Shown: positions 37,249 through 44,018 of the stretch, in pieces
How the letters are laid out: each line of letters opens with the position of its first letter
How positions within the stretch are numbered: position 1 is the stretch's first letter
Source: JBAXQQ01 sp037131695
GTDB taxonomy: Bacteria; Armatimonadota; Hebobacteria; CAIYQO01
Direction: 5' to 3'
Assembly: GCA_964638715.1 (NCBI GenBank)
Contig: CAZWZF010000016.1
Span: 1 to 64,000, forward strand
DNA: 64,000 nt
Made by a program: the position numbers and the translations under genes
The notes under the pieces: generated by a model
Told to the model about the DNA's origin: nothing
The model's database searches: none
The model's input: only the letters and a program-made list of their open reading frames with translations

Positions 37249-37473
37249 ATGTCTAAAAAAAGACATAAAAAACGCAGCCGGAATGCCTGTCAGATTGGTA
37301 CAACAACCAATGTTGATCGGTCCGGCCAGCGAACTGAAAAAGTAGAAAATATGAACTCAATCATATTGATACTTGCTTCTATTGTTTCATTACTTGAAAT
37401 TATAGAAAAAATTGTACGCGCTTTCCACCCCTATAAACAATGCCAATGTAAAAATTGGCAATATATTATATAG
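37249..37473 (+). CDS. Small basic, membrane-type protein, candidate retron effector
   Basis: 74 residues. The start at 37249 is set by AAAGGAGG eight bases upstream; an ATG at 37231 would sit before that ribosome site. The N terminus is strongly basic (MSKKRHKKRSRN). Residues about 35-58 (MNSIILILASIVSLLEIIEKIV) form a hydrophobic helix, followed by a Cys/Gln tail (KQCQCKNW). I recognise no family. Retron accessory proteins are usually toxic effectors held off by RT-msDNA, and at least one class (Ec48-type) is a small membrane protein. By position and size this could be such an effector. It could also be a nucleic-acid-binding partner through its basic tail. Confidence 0.6.
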   Translation: MSKKRHKKRSRNACQIGTTTNVDRSGQRTEKVENMNSIILILASIVSLLEIIEKIVRAFHPYKQCQCKNWQYII

Positions 37474-37506
37474 AAAAGCCTTATGTTTAAATGCGTAAGG
37501 CTTTTC
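37473..37506 (+). terminator. Hairpin between the small ORF and the reverse transcriptase
   Basis: GAAAAGCCTTA and its exact complement TAAGGCTTTTC make an 11-bp stem with a 12-base loop starting at the last base of the ORF stop codon. It resembles a terminator, with the T-run inside the stem. If it terminates, RT expression would depend on read-through or on the TATAAT at 37520-37525 nine bases before the RT start. Confidence 0.6.
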
Positions 37507-37533
37507 ACATTAAAAGTTATATAATTTACTGAT

Positions 37534-38472
37534 ATGAGAAAATTAAAGACACTAAAAATTAATGATATTAATCATCTGTCAAAATTAATAAAAACTCCAC
37601 AACAAAAATTGCTTCAAATTAGTGGGGCAATCTCTGTTAACGAGGATGATTTTTTCTATTCTAATAAAATACAAAAAAAATCTGGAATAGGTGAAAGAGA
37701 AATAAATCCACCGATTCATGAATTGAAAGTTATACAAAGAAATATAAACCAACTATTACAACGTTTATTAATACATGACATTATTAAGGGGGGTGTTAAA
37801 AGCCGTTCTCATATTGACCATGCAAATAAACATATCAAAAAGAAAATTGTAATTACAATGGATATATCTGATTTTTTTCCATCTGTAAAATCAGAACGGG
37901 TTTACAATATTTTTTATAAACGCTTAGGATGTTGCCCAAAAATAGCTAATATCTTAACACGATTAACTATTTATCATGATTGCTTACCACAAGGATCGCC
38001 AACAAGTGGAATTATAGCTGTGTTAGCAACTGAAAAATTATCACTTCGACTTCTTGATTTAGCAGAAAAAAACAATGCAACTTTTTCAATATATATGGAT
38101 GATATTGCATTTTCTGCCAATTATAACTTATCAGAATCATTTATCAATAAGGCAAATACTATTATCGAAGATGAAAGATATAAAATAAATGAATCAAAAA
38201 CTGAAATAATGTTAACAACAGAAACAGAACAAATAATTACTGGTATTAAAGTAAATGATGGTTTAGATATACCTTTCAAATCATATTCTATATTATGTAA
38301 TGAAATAAACTCTATTAATACACAAATCACCACTAAACAGCATCGCTCAATTATCGGAAAACTTAATTATTGGACGCAATGTAAAATTAAATCATCAAAA
38401 GTAATTCATTTAAAGAGAAGATATCTAAAAATATACAATCACCAAATTAACAATAATTCTCAAAATGCTTAA
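37534..38472 (+). CDS. Retron-type reverse transcriptase
   Basis: 312 residues, the usual retron RT size. Seen: NPPIHELKVIQRNINQLL (about 58-75), HANKH at 96-100 (compare the NAxxH signature of retrons), motif A VITMDISDFFPS with D110, QGSPTS at 153-158, catalytic YMDD at 187-190, and ITGIKVN at 235-241 (the VTG-type thumb signature). No maturase or endonuclease domain, so not a group II intron protein. It would copy part of its partner RNA into msDNA. No Shine-Dalgarno is visible before the ATG. Codon use is very AT-rich, like its neighbours in 36-42 kb. RT identity is firm; retron class is inferred. Confidence 0.9.
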   Translation: MRKLKTLKINDINHLSKLIKTPQQKLLQISGAISVNEDDFFYSNKIQKKSGIGEREINPPIHELKVIQRNINQLLQRLLIHDIIKGGVKSRSHIDHANKHIKKKIVITMDISDFFPSVKSERVYNIFYKRLGCCPKIANILTRLTIYHDCLPQGSPTSGIIAVLATEKLSLRLLDLAEKNNATFSIYMDDIAFSANYNLSESFINKANTIIEDERYKINESKTEIMLTTETEQIITGIKVNDGLDIPFKSYSILCNEINSINTQITTKQHRSIIGKLNYWTQCKIKSSKVIHLKRRYLKIYNHQINNNSQNA

Positions 38473-38517
38473 ACTTAATTTAGTATTAATTACACACTCC
38501 ACACTCACCACGGATCA

Positions 38518-38712
38518 TTATATTTTGTTACACCCATAATTACTATCCGTTTCTTCATACAATATATGTCCTTTAAACTCTGGTGAACTAATAGTGGTGT
38601 CATACAAACCTATATTTTCACCTTCATGATTATTAATACCGGTATAGGATAAAATGGTAATTGCAATAAGAAAAACAGTTTTTATATTTGTTTTACATCG
38701 ATTATTAGTCAG
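38518..38712 (-). pseudogene. Open fragment lacking an ATG, lipoprotein-like
   Basis: A 64-codon open stretch on the minus strand reads as a coherent protein end: a basic start, a hydrophobic run (VFLIAITILSYTGINN), then EGENIGLYDTTIS and a stop. It has no ATG or GTG start after the preceding stop at 38713-38715, and the 18-bp repeat TTTTACATCGATTATTAG overlaps its 5' end, so it may be a remnant cut by that repeat. The rest of 38473-38868 shows no gene, only CTGAAAACTGAAAAC repeats near 38775-38805. Confidence 0.3.
38691..38708. repeat. 18-bp direct repeat, right copy
   Basis: TTTTACATCGATTATTAG is identical to 35984-36001 and in the same orientation. The two copies bracket vapBC, the leader RNA, the small ORF and the reverse transcriptase. 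Confidence 0.65.
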
Positions 38713-38868
38713 TTAGCAACCAAATCCGAACAAAAAGTCATGATTTTAAATTGAAAATTTCATAAAGCAACTCAATCTGAAAACTGAAAACTGAAAACCG
38801 AAAACTTTTCCAATTTATTTGGGTTAGGATTATAAAAGATTATAAAAAAAGGAGTAGCTGGTGAGAAA

Positions 38869-39066
38869 ATGAACACTTATCAAATTAAATACTTTGAATA
38901 CTCAGTCATTCATTCTGTAATGTCAAGAAATAAAGTATCTATATTAACCCGTAATGCAGTATGTTTGCAGCGTATTCTGTACGATTATAAGTCCAATAAA
39001 ACATCTGATGTTATAACTATTTATAATCCAATACATTTGTTAAAATATCAAATAATTAATAGTTAA
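38869..39066 (+). CDS. Small hypothetical protein
   Basis: 65 residues, rich in Tyr, Ile, Asn and Lys, with no membrane helix. AAAAAAAGGAG lies upstream, but its distance to the ATG (about 14 bases) is long. I see no family resemblance. It follows the candidate retron by 396 bp and precedes a separately promoted membrane-protein gene. It may be a genuine small accessory protein or a chance frame in AT-rich DNA. Confidence 0.35.
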   Translation: MNTYQIKYFEYSVIHSVMSRNKVSILTRNAVCLQRILYDYKSNKTSDVITIYNPIHLLKYQIINS

Positions 39067-39137
39067 TATAAATAACAAATTATTAACTATATTTTAAAGT
39101 GTAAAGTGTAAAGTGAAAATGATGTTGTTGGAAATGC

Positions 39138-39166
39138 TTGACATCTACTCGTATAATACCTATTAT
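39138..39166 (+). promoter_or_regulatory. Sigma-70-like promoter
   Basis: TTGACA (39138-39143), 17-bp spacer and TATTAT (39161-39166), 28 bp before the start of the DUF4234-like gene. A closer TATAAT at 39152 has no correctly spaced -35. Confidence 0.55.
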
Positions 39167-39193
39167 TAAAAAACTTTAATGGGAGATTAAATA

Positions 39194-39910
39194 ATGAGCA
39201 ATATAAAACCATATGAATGCCGATCTTGTGGCAAGATAAACCATATTAATTCCGACTCAATAAATGATATTGTTTCTTGCGAATATTGTCATATACCATT
39301 ACTTGATGAAGAAAAACTACCTAATCAAGTTATTTCGTCATCTGAAACAAGTTATATAAACCCAAATACTTCGCCATATTCAATTGCACGCCCGTTTTGG
39401 TATGTCTCATTAATGATGATGATGACGTTAGGCTATTATCAGTTTGTCTGGTTTTATCGAACATGGAAGTTATTATTAATACAGTATGATTTAAAAGGAA
39501 ATGCTGTTATTAATGCTATTTTTTCTCCTTTGTGTTTATGGAGTTTCTTTAAATATGCTTTTTTATTTGGTAAGCAGGGTGGTTATATTTCATCATGGAA
39601 TCCTTTATTTGCGGCAAACCTTTTTTTTTCTTTCTGTATTGTTGAAAGAATTATTGACACATATAGTAGATATATAAAACCATTTGATGCAGCAGTATTA
39701 AATTTAATTACCCTTATATTAATAGCGTTATCTCTTATACCATTAAAAGAGGGAGTAAATGCTATGAATGCTGGAATTGCCAATGTACAACCAAACTCAC
39801 GGATTCGTATGACATTATCTCCATGGTCAATCGTTTTTGTAGTGTTAGGCAGTGTTGCCTGGCTTTTAATTTTTTTTTATTTTTACATTATTTTCTTTAA
39901 TATTATATAA
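39194..39910 (+). CDS. Zinc-ribbon membrane protein, DUF4234-like
   Basis: 238 residues. The N-terminal zinc ribbon has two cysteine knuckles (CRSCGKIN and CEYCHIPL, residues about 9-37). After a linker, four or five membrane helices follow from about residue 72. The motif GYYQFVWFYRTWKLLL resembles the conserved WFYRNWK block of DUF4234 membrane proteins. GGGAG precedes the ATG. Function is unknown; such proteins are common in variable genome regions. Confidence 0.72.
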   Translation: MSNIKPYECRSCGKINHINSDSINDIVSCEYCHIPLLDEEKLPNQVISSSETSYINPNTSPYSIARPFWYVSLMMMMTLGYYQFVWFYRTWKLLLIQYDLKGNAVINAIFSPLCLWSFFKYAFLFGKQGGYISSWNPLFAANLFFSFCIVERIIDTYSRYIKPFDAAVLNLITLILIALSLIPLKEGVNAMNAGIANVQPNSRIRMTLSPWSIVFVVLGSVAWLLIFFYFYIIFFNII

Positions 39911-39948
39911 TAGGACTTTCGTTTTTAAAGAGACTTCTGCTTAAAAAT

Positions 39949-39996
39949 GGTCGCTTCGACAGGCTCAACGACCGGTTACAGTTTGTCGAAGTGACC
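39949..39996. repeat. Dispersed hairpin repeat (CTTCGACAGGCTCAACGACC type)
   Basis: GGTCGCTTCGACA and TGTCGAAGTGACC form an imperfect 13-bp stem, and outer AGGACTTTCG / CGAAAGTTCT extends it. The inner CTTCGACAGGCTCAACGACC is a motif I know as a widely scattered bacterial intergenic repeat. It lies between two plus-strand membrane-protein genes. Confidence 0.6.
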
Positions 39997-40090
39997 TTAA
40001 GCGAAAGTTCTGATATAATTTATTCATTATTAGTAAATCACTTAAATATATCATCATTATTGATTTTTAAGTTATGATTCGGAGAAAACA

Positions 40091-40567
40091 ATGAAAACAA
40101 TATTTGCTTTAATAATTATGCTTATATCTTTTACGGTAGGTTTATTTAATATTGCTATTGTCATGTTTATAATGGGTTTAGCTGGCTTACCTGGAAATAT
40201 ATTGTTTGACGTGGGAAGGAAAAAAGAAAATAATTTTCTTGTTATTATTGGTTTTATTATTACTGCAATAAGCCAATCATTTGTTGTAGGTGCTTACACT
40301 GTTTTCGTTGTTGCTTTACTTCGATTCTTTTCGATATTAAATCCTGATGTTCCGACATGGCCTTTGTGGATTGCAGTATTTTTTCATAGTGGTGCAGTGC
40401 CAACATATGCTATGAAAGAACAACCAGATGAACCAACTGCAGCGCATTATTCTCTACCAATTGTCAGTTCTTTATCATTAGTGATCTTTATAATCATGAT
40501 TATTGCACCATCTATTCTCCAATATTTATATGGGTGGGTACCATATTTTGGAAACACGCTAAAATGA
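40091..40567 (+). CDS. Membrane protein of unknown function
   Basis: 158 residues with four hydrophobic segments at about 2-25, 28-45, 50-78 and 120-145. A His-containing loop (WPLWIAVFFHSGAVPTYAMKEQPDEP) lies between the third and fourth, quoted only in part for its key residues. GGAG stands eight bases before the ATG. No family recognised. It belongs to the AT-rich island. Confidence 0.6.
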   Translation: MKTIFALIIMLISFTVGLFNIAIVMFIMGLAGLPGNILFDVGRKKENNFLVIIGFIITAISQSFVVGAYTVFVVALLRFFSILNPDVPTWPLWIAVFFHSGAVPTYAMKEQPDEPTAAHYSLPIVSSLSLVIFIIMIIAPSILQYLYGWVPYFGNTLK

Positions 40568-40674
40568 AGTTTATTCCTTTTTCATATTATTAAAATAATA
40601 AATAATTCTACACTTTTATTTTAATAATATTAAGAATAAAAAAAATATTAGTTATATATTAGTTATTACTAATT

Positions 40675-41640
40675 CTATATTCCTAATGGATTACCATAAG
40701 GATTTTTCTCAATTCGTGCAATTTCCAATTTCTTACGAAGGAACTCCAATAAGTTACCTCCTTCTTGAAGTATATTTACAACTTCATGTAATGTGCATAG
40801 CGTAATTGTTCGCTGAGCTAATACTTCTTTACAAGTTGTAACAGCAGCTTTTGTATAATCGGATGCAGAAATAAATATACCACCGACTCCATCTCTCGTG
40901 AAAAGACGCACCAAATGTTCAGATACTTCTGGGCGACCAACCGGATCCTTCCACCATTTTATCTCAACAAGATAAAGCATACCATCAATTGAAATTACGC
41001 CATCAATTTGTTCGATAATTCCTTCACCTTCTTGACTTACCACTACAAATGCTTCACGAATAAGAATATTATAATGTTGAAAAAGACGATTTATCACTGT
41101 TTCAAGAGTTTTACCTCTCTTATAAGGATCATTTAAACTAAATAATGCAAAAAAATCATTTTTTAAACACTCAGATTCCTGACGGTAATTATTTAACTTA
41201 TCATCTTTTTCTTTCTGCAAACGAATTCTTTCAACACGTGTTCGATCAAGTTCGTTATTAATTTTTGTAAAAGTATCTTTTACATTTATCAATTCTCTAA
41301 TACTTGCAACCAAACCTTTTGCTTTTAATCTATCATCAGGCCAACAAGAATCAAAGTTTTCAAATTCAACAACACGTTTAAGAATCTCACGTCTTGCTTT
41401 GATAGTTTTATCAGCACCTTCATTAATATTTTTTAACACTCGACGTGTTATTTCATATTTATTTATAGTCGATGAATCTCGAGTCAATTGTTGTCTAATA
41501 TCAGTTAGTAACAATTCTGAAACACCTGCACCTCTAAAAAAAGTAACAACATCAATTTTTGACTTTTGCAATAACGGTATAGTGTCAATTAACAAAGACA
41601 TTAATTCTGGAGGATAATGATAAATAATTAAGTCATTCAT
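40675..41640 (-). CDS. Mrr-type restriction endonuclease-like protein
   Basis: 321 residues. N-terminal region (about 1-165) is helical: residues 5-60 resemble an effector-associated helical domain (YHYPPELMSLLIDTIPLL), then a long coiled coil. The C-terminal part (about 170-290) is a PD-(D/E)xK nuclease: GKTLETVINRLF helix, IDGVISIDG with the first Asp, and LVEIKWWKDPVG carrying ExK. This is the Mrr_cat type of nuclease, which in known members cuts modified DNA. It probably acts in defence. No methyltransferase is adjacent. A possible 39-residue ORF overlaps its start. Confidence 0.78.
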   Translation of the reverse strand: MNDLIIYHYPPELMSLLIDTIPLLQKSKIDVVTFFRGAGVSELLLTDIRQQLTRDSSTINKYEITRRVLKNINEGADKTIKARREILKRVVEFENFDSCWPDDRLKAKGLVASIRELINVKDTFTKINNELDRTRVERIRLQKEKDDKLNNYRQESECLKNDFFALFSLNDPYKRGKTLETVINRLFQHYNILIREAFVVVSQEGEGIIEQIDGVISIDGMLYLVEIKWWKDPVGRPEVSEHLVRLFTRDGVGGIFISASDYTKAAVTTCKEVLAQRTITLCTLHEVVNILQEGGNLLEFLRKKLEIARIEKNPYGNPLGI

Positions 41641-41752
41641 ATATTACCTCAATAATAGGGACTTCTCTTTTTTCATGCTTCAAACCATAAATATCAATAA
41701 CACTATTTGAATAAATTATATCTCTTGATAAATCTATATTGGCTTTCTGCAT
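41633..41752 (-). CDS. Possible 39-residue ORF overlapping the endonuclease gene
   Basis: A short frame begins MQKANIDLSRDIIY and ends REVPIIEVIYE. Its stop lies 8 bp inside the endonuclease start, a typical coupled arrangement. AAAGG is present upstream but only two bases from the ATG, which is unusually close. The rest of 41641-41945 holds the bTHX promoter. Coding status is uncertain. Confidence 0.35.
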   Translation of the reverse strand: MQKANIDLSRDIIYSNSVIDIYGLKHEKREVPIIEVIYE

Positions 41753-41882
41753 TACCTTTCAGTTGAGTGACATTATGATACTACCATTGACAAAGTTTTG
41801 TCTACCTTAATAAATTTATATATAAAGACAACTGATTAATATAAATTTACATCAATACTAATACACCGCTAATACACCACTT

Positions 41883-41912
41883 TTGTTAATCCATACAGAA
41901 AAATGCTATAAT
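41883..41912 (+). promoter_or_regulatory. Promoter of the bTHX gene
   Basis: TTGTTA (41883-41888), 18-bp spacer and a perfect TATAAT (41907-41912), 34 bp before the bTHX start. Confidence 0.65.
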
Positions 41913-41945
41913 AAGCAGGCAATCAAATATTCGTTGGAGGGCATC

Positions 41946-42059
41946 ATGGGTAAAGGCGATAAACGCACCAAGCGCGGTAAAATCTGGCGCGGTACGTTCG
42001 GCAAATGCCGACCGGCTGTAGCTACCAAATCTACCGCTACTGCAAGCGCAGCGAAATAA
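41946..42059 (+). CDS. 30S ribosomal protein bTHX
   Basis: 37 residues, very basic: MGKGDKRTKRGKIWRGTFGK followed by an Ala/Thr/Ser-rich tail. The first twenty residues match the short Thx protein that sits at the top of the 30S head in Thermus and is found in many bacteria. TGGAGG lies upstream, with its own promoter and a strong terminator just after the stop, so it is a single-gene unit. Confidence 0.85.
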   Translation: MGKGDKRTKRGKIWRGTFGKCRPAVATKSTATASAAK

Positions 42060-42075
42060 GAACTTTCACTCTTTA

Positions 42076-42097
42076 GCTGGCCCCAAATGGGGCCAGC
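42076..42097 (+). terminator. Strong hairpin terminator after bTHX
   Basis: GCTGGCCCC and GGGGCCAGC form a perfect 9-bp stem with an AAAT loop, followed by AAACTTTTC. It stands 16 bp after the bTHX stop and 22 bp before the ribBA start, so ribBA may be transcribed by read-through or use the hairpin in control. No RFN (FMN riboswitch) element is seen here. Confidence 0.75.
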
Positions 42098-42118
42098 AAA
42101 CTTTTCAGGTTATGATAA

Positions 42119-43327
42119 ATGGATAATAAAAATATATTTGCTACCATTGCTGAGGCTGCAGCGGATTTAAAAGCTGGAAAATGTATCGTTGTTATTGACG
42201 ATGAATCTCGTGAAGATGAAGGTGATTTGGTAGCTTCTGCCGCGATGGCAACCCCGGACACGATTAATCTAATGATTAAAGAAGCCCGCGGACTGATATG
42301 TGTGCCAATGACAGCAGATCGGGCAACTACATTAAACCTTCCCCCTATGGTAGCGTCTAACGAAGATGCTCATTGTACCGCTTTCACCATCTCTACAGAC
42401 GCACGTCAGGGCATTACCACCGGCATATCCGCAAGCGACCGCGCTATCACCGCAAATGTATTGGCTGATTATACAAAAACCGCTGATGACATCGTACGGC
42501 CAGGTCACATGTTCCCGCTTATCGCCCGCGAAGGCGGCATCTTGCAACGCGCCGGACATACCGAGGCATCTGTTGATTTATGTAAAATAGCCGGTCTGCC
42601 ACCGGTAGGTTTAATTTGCGAGGTTATCCAGGACGACGGAACCATGGCACGACAGGCGCAACTGATAGAATTTGCCCATAAATTTGACCTGAAAATTGTT
42701 AATGTCAAACAGATTATAGAATACCGCAACCGCTATGAAAAATTAATAAAGCGCGTTGTTGATACATTATTACCGACAGAATATGGTGATTTCAAAGCAA
42801 TTTGCTACACCAGCGAAATTGATAATCGTCCCTATCTGGCAATTACCCTGGGTGAACTCAACGAAGACCCAATACTTACCCGAGTACATTCAAGCTGTCT
42901 GACCGGCGACGTATTCCACAGCCTGCGTTGCGATTGCGGCGAACAGTTAAAACGCGCGTTGGAGATGATACAGGAAGAAGGTCGCGGTGTGTTGCTATAT
43001 ATTGACCACGAAGGTCGCGGCATCGGACTGGCGAATAAATTGCGCGCTTATGAATTGCAGGACAAAGGTGCAGACACCGTGGAAGCAAATGAAATGCTGG
43101 GGTTTGCCGCCGACCTGCGCGATTATGGCATTGGTGCCCAGGTACTTTGCGACCTGGGGTTAAGAAAACTGCGTTTGCTAACCAATAACCCGCGCAAAAT
43201 CATTGGTCTGGAAGGCTACGGGTTAGAAGTGGTAGAAGCGGTGCCGATAATAATAGACCCTAATAAACATAACGAGAAATACCTGCGAACAAAAAGAGAT
43301 AAACTGGGACATCTGCTGAATCCGTAG
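42119..43327 (+). CDS. ribBA: Bifunctional DHBP synthase / GTP cyclohydrolase II
   Basis: 402 residues. RibB half (about 1-205): DDESREDEGDLVASA and RRPGHMFPL-type VRPGHMFPLIARE, making 3,4-dihydroxybutanone phosphate. RibA half (about 206-402): HSSCLTGDVFHSLRCDCGEQ with the zinc cysteines and YIDHEGRGIGLANK, opening GTP for riboflavin synthesis. Both active sites look complete. No strong Shine-Dalgarno. The last 38 bp of the gene are repeated just downstream (see the tandem duplication). Confidence 0.96.
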   Translation: MDNKNIFATIAEAAADLKAGKCIVVIDDESREDEGDLVASAAMATPDTINLMIKEARGLICVPMTADRATTLNLPPMVASNEDAHCTAFTISTDARQGITTGISASDRAITANVLADYTKTADDIVRPGHMFPLIAREGGILQRAGHTEASVDLCKIAGLPPVGLICEVIQDDGTMARQAQLIEFAHKFDLKIVNVKQIIEYRNRYEKLIKRVVDTLLPTEYGDFKAICYTSEIDNRPYLAITLGELNEDPILTRVHSSCLTGDVFHSLRCDCGEQLKRALEMIQEEGRGVLLYIDHEGRGIGLANKLRAYELQDKGADTVEANEMLGFAADLRDYGIGAQVLCDLGLRKLRLLTNNPRKIIGLEGYGLEVVEAVPIIIDPNKHNEKYLRTKRDKLGHLLNP

Positions 43328-43531
43328 TTCTTTATTTTTTTGACATGATTAACATGATTGACATGATTTTGGCTTCGCCATTTTAAAAATTAAGATCATA
43401 TTAATGTGGACAAAAAGTGATAAACTGGGACACCTGCTGAATCCGTAGTTTTTTTGTTTTTGACATGATTAACATGATTGACATGATTTTTGGCTTCGCC
43501 ATTTAGATATAAAATCATGTTAATCATGTCA
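43290..43531. repeat. 121-bp tandem duplication of the ribBA 3' end plus palindromic element
   Basis: The unit beginning CAAAAAGAGATAAACTGGG at 43290 recurs at 43411 (CAAAAAGTGATAAACTGGG) with a period of 121 bp. Each unit contains the final 38 bp of ribBA including its stop, then TTTTTGACATGATTAACATG and the TGGCTTCGCCA core. Unit 1 has a decayed right arm; unit 2 keeps AAATCATGTTAATCATGTC. Confidence 0.85.
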
Positions 43532-43538
43532 AAAAATA

Positions 43539-43919
43539 CTATTTAATCTTGCAATATATTCGATGTTTTCTTTTATGTTGCAGACTTAATGTACCAAAGT
43601 TGAATAACAGTCCAACATCAATACCAGTAGCAGATAAATAATTAACTAATTGAACTTCATGTGCAATAGCCAATGAATTAACAGCTTTATTTTCAATGAT
43701 TACTTTATTTTCAACACACATATCAGCTACATAATCACCGACAATAACTCCATCATATTTAACCTGTATAGGACATTGGCATTCTACATTGATACCAGCT
43801 TTGCGCAATTCATGAGCAAGTGCATTTTCGTATACCGATTCGAGAAATCCTGGACCAAGTACAGAATGAACTCGCATAGCACACCCTATGATTTTCTCAG
43901 TAAACTCATCATTGTTCAT
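43539..43919 (-). CDS. GxxExxY protein
   Basis: 126 residues. The defining motif GPGFLESVYENALAHEL is present near residue 22, followed by a PD-(D/E)xK-like core: VGDYVADMCVENKVIIENKAV, given here only for its D and ExK pattern. GxxExxY proteins are small nuclease-fold proteins of unknown role. The C terminus is basic (LQHKRKHRIYCK). It is closely bordered by palindromic repeats: its stop is two bases from the right arm at 43515-43537, and another arm lies at 43978-44018 upstream. Confidence 0.88.
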   Translation of the reverse strand: MNNDEFTEKIIGCAMRVHSVLGPGFLESVYENALAHELRKAGINVECQCPIQVKYDGVIVGDYVADMCVENKVIIENKAVNSLAIAHEVQLVNYLSATGIDVGLLFNFGTLSLQHKRKHRIYCKIK

Positions 43920-43977
43920 ATCATTATCTCTTTTTGATATATTTTATAATTTATAAGATTTTCCCTCAATAAAATTA

Positions 43978-44018
43978 AATCTAATCATGTCAATCATGTT
44001 AATCATGTCAAAAAAAAT
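43978..44018. repeat. Palindromic element, single arm
   Basis: AATCATGTCAATCATGTTAATC and ATGTCAAAAAAAATTC (arm quoted in two parts) matches the right arm of the family at 6943, 8649 and 43342. It touches the stop of the giant propeller gene and could form part of its terminator. Confidence 0.6.

Noticed and set aside
37534..38472. Group II intron or diversity-generating RT
   Set aside because: No maturase or HNH domain, no domain V-like RNA, and no template/variable repeat pair; motifs point to a retron.
42076..42118. FMN riboswitch before ribBA
   Set aside because: Only a simple terminator hairpin is present; there is no room for or sign of the RFN fold.
43290..43531. Short CRISPR-like array
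   Set aside because: Only two units, 121 bp apart, explained by a duplicated ribBA tail; no spacers or cas genes.
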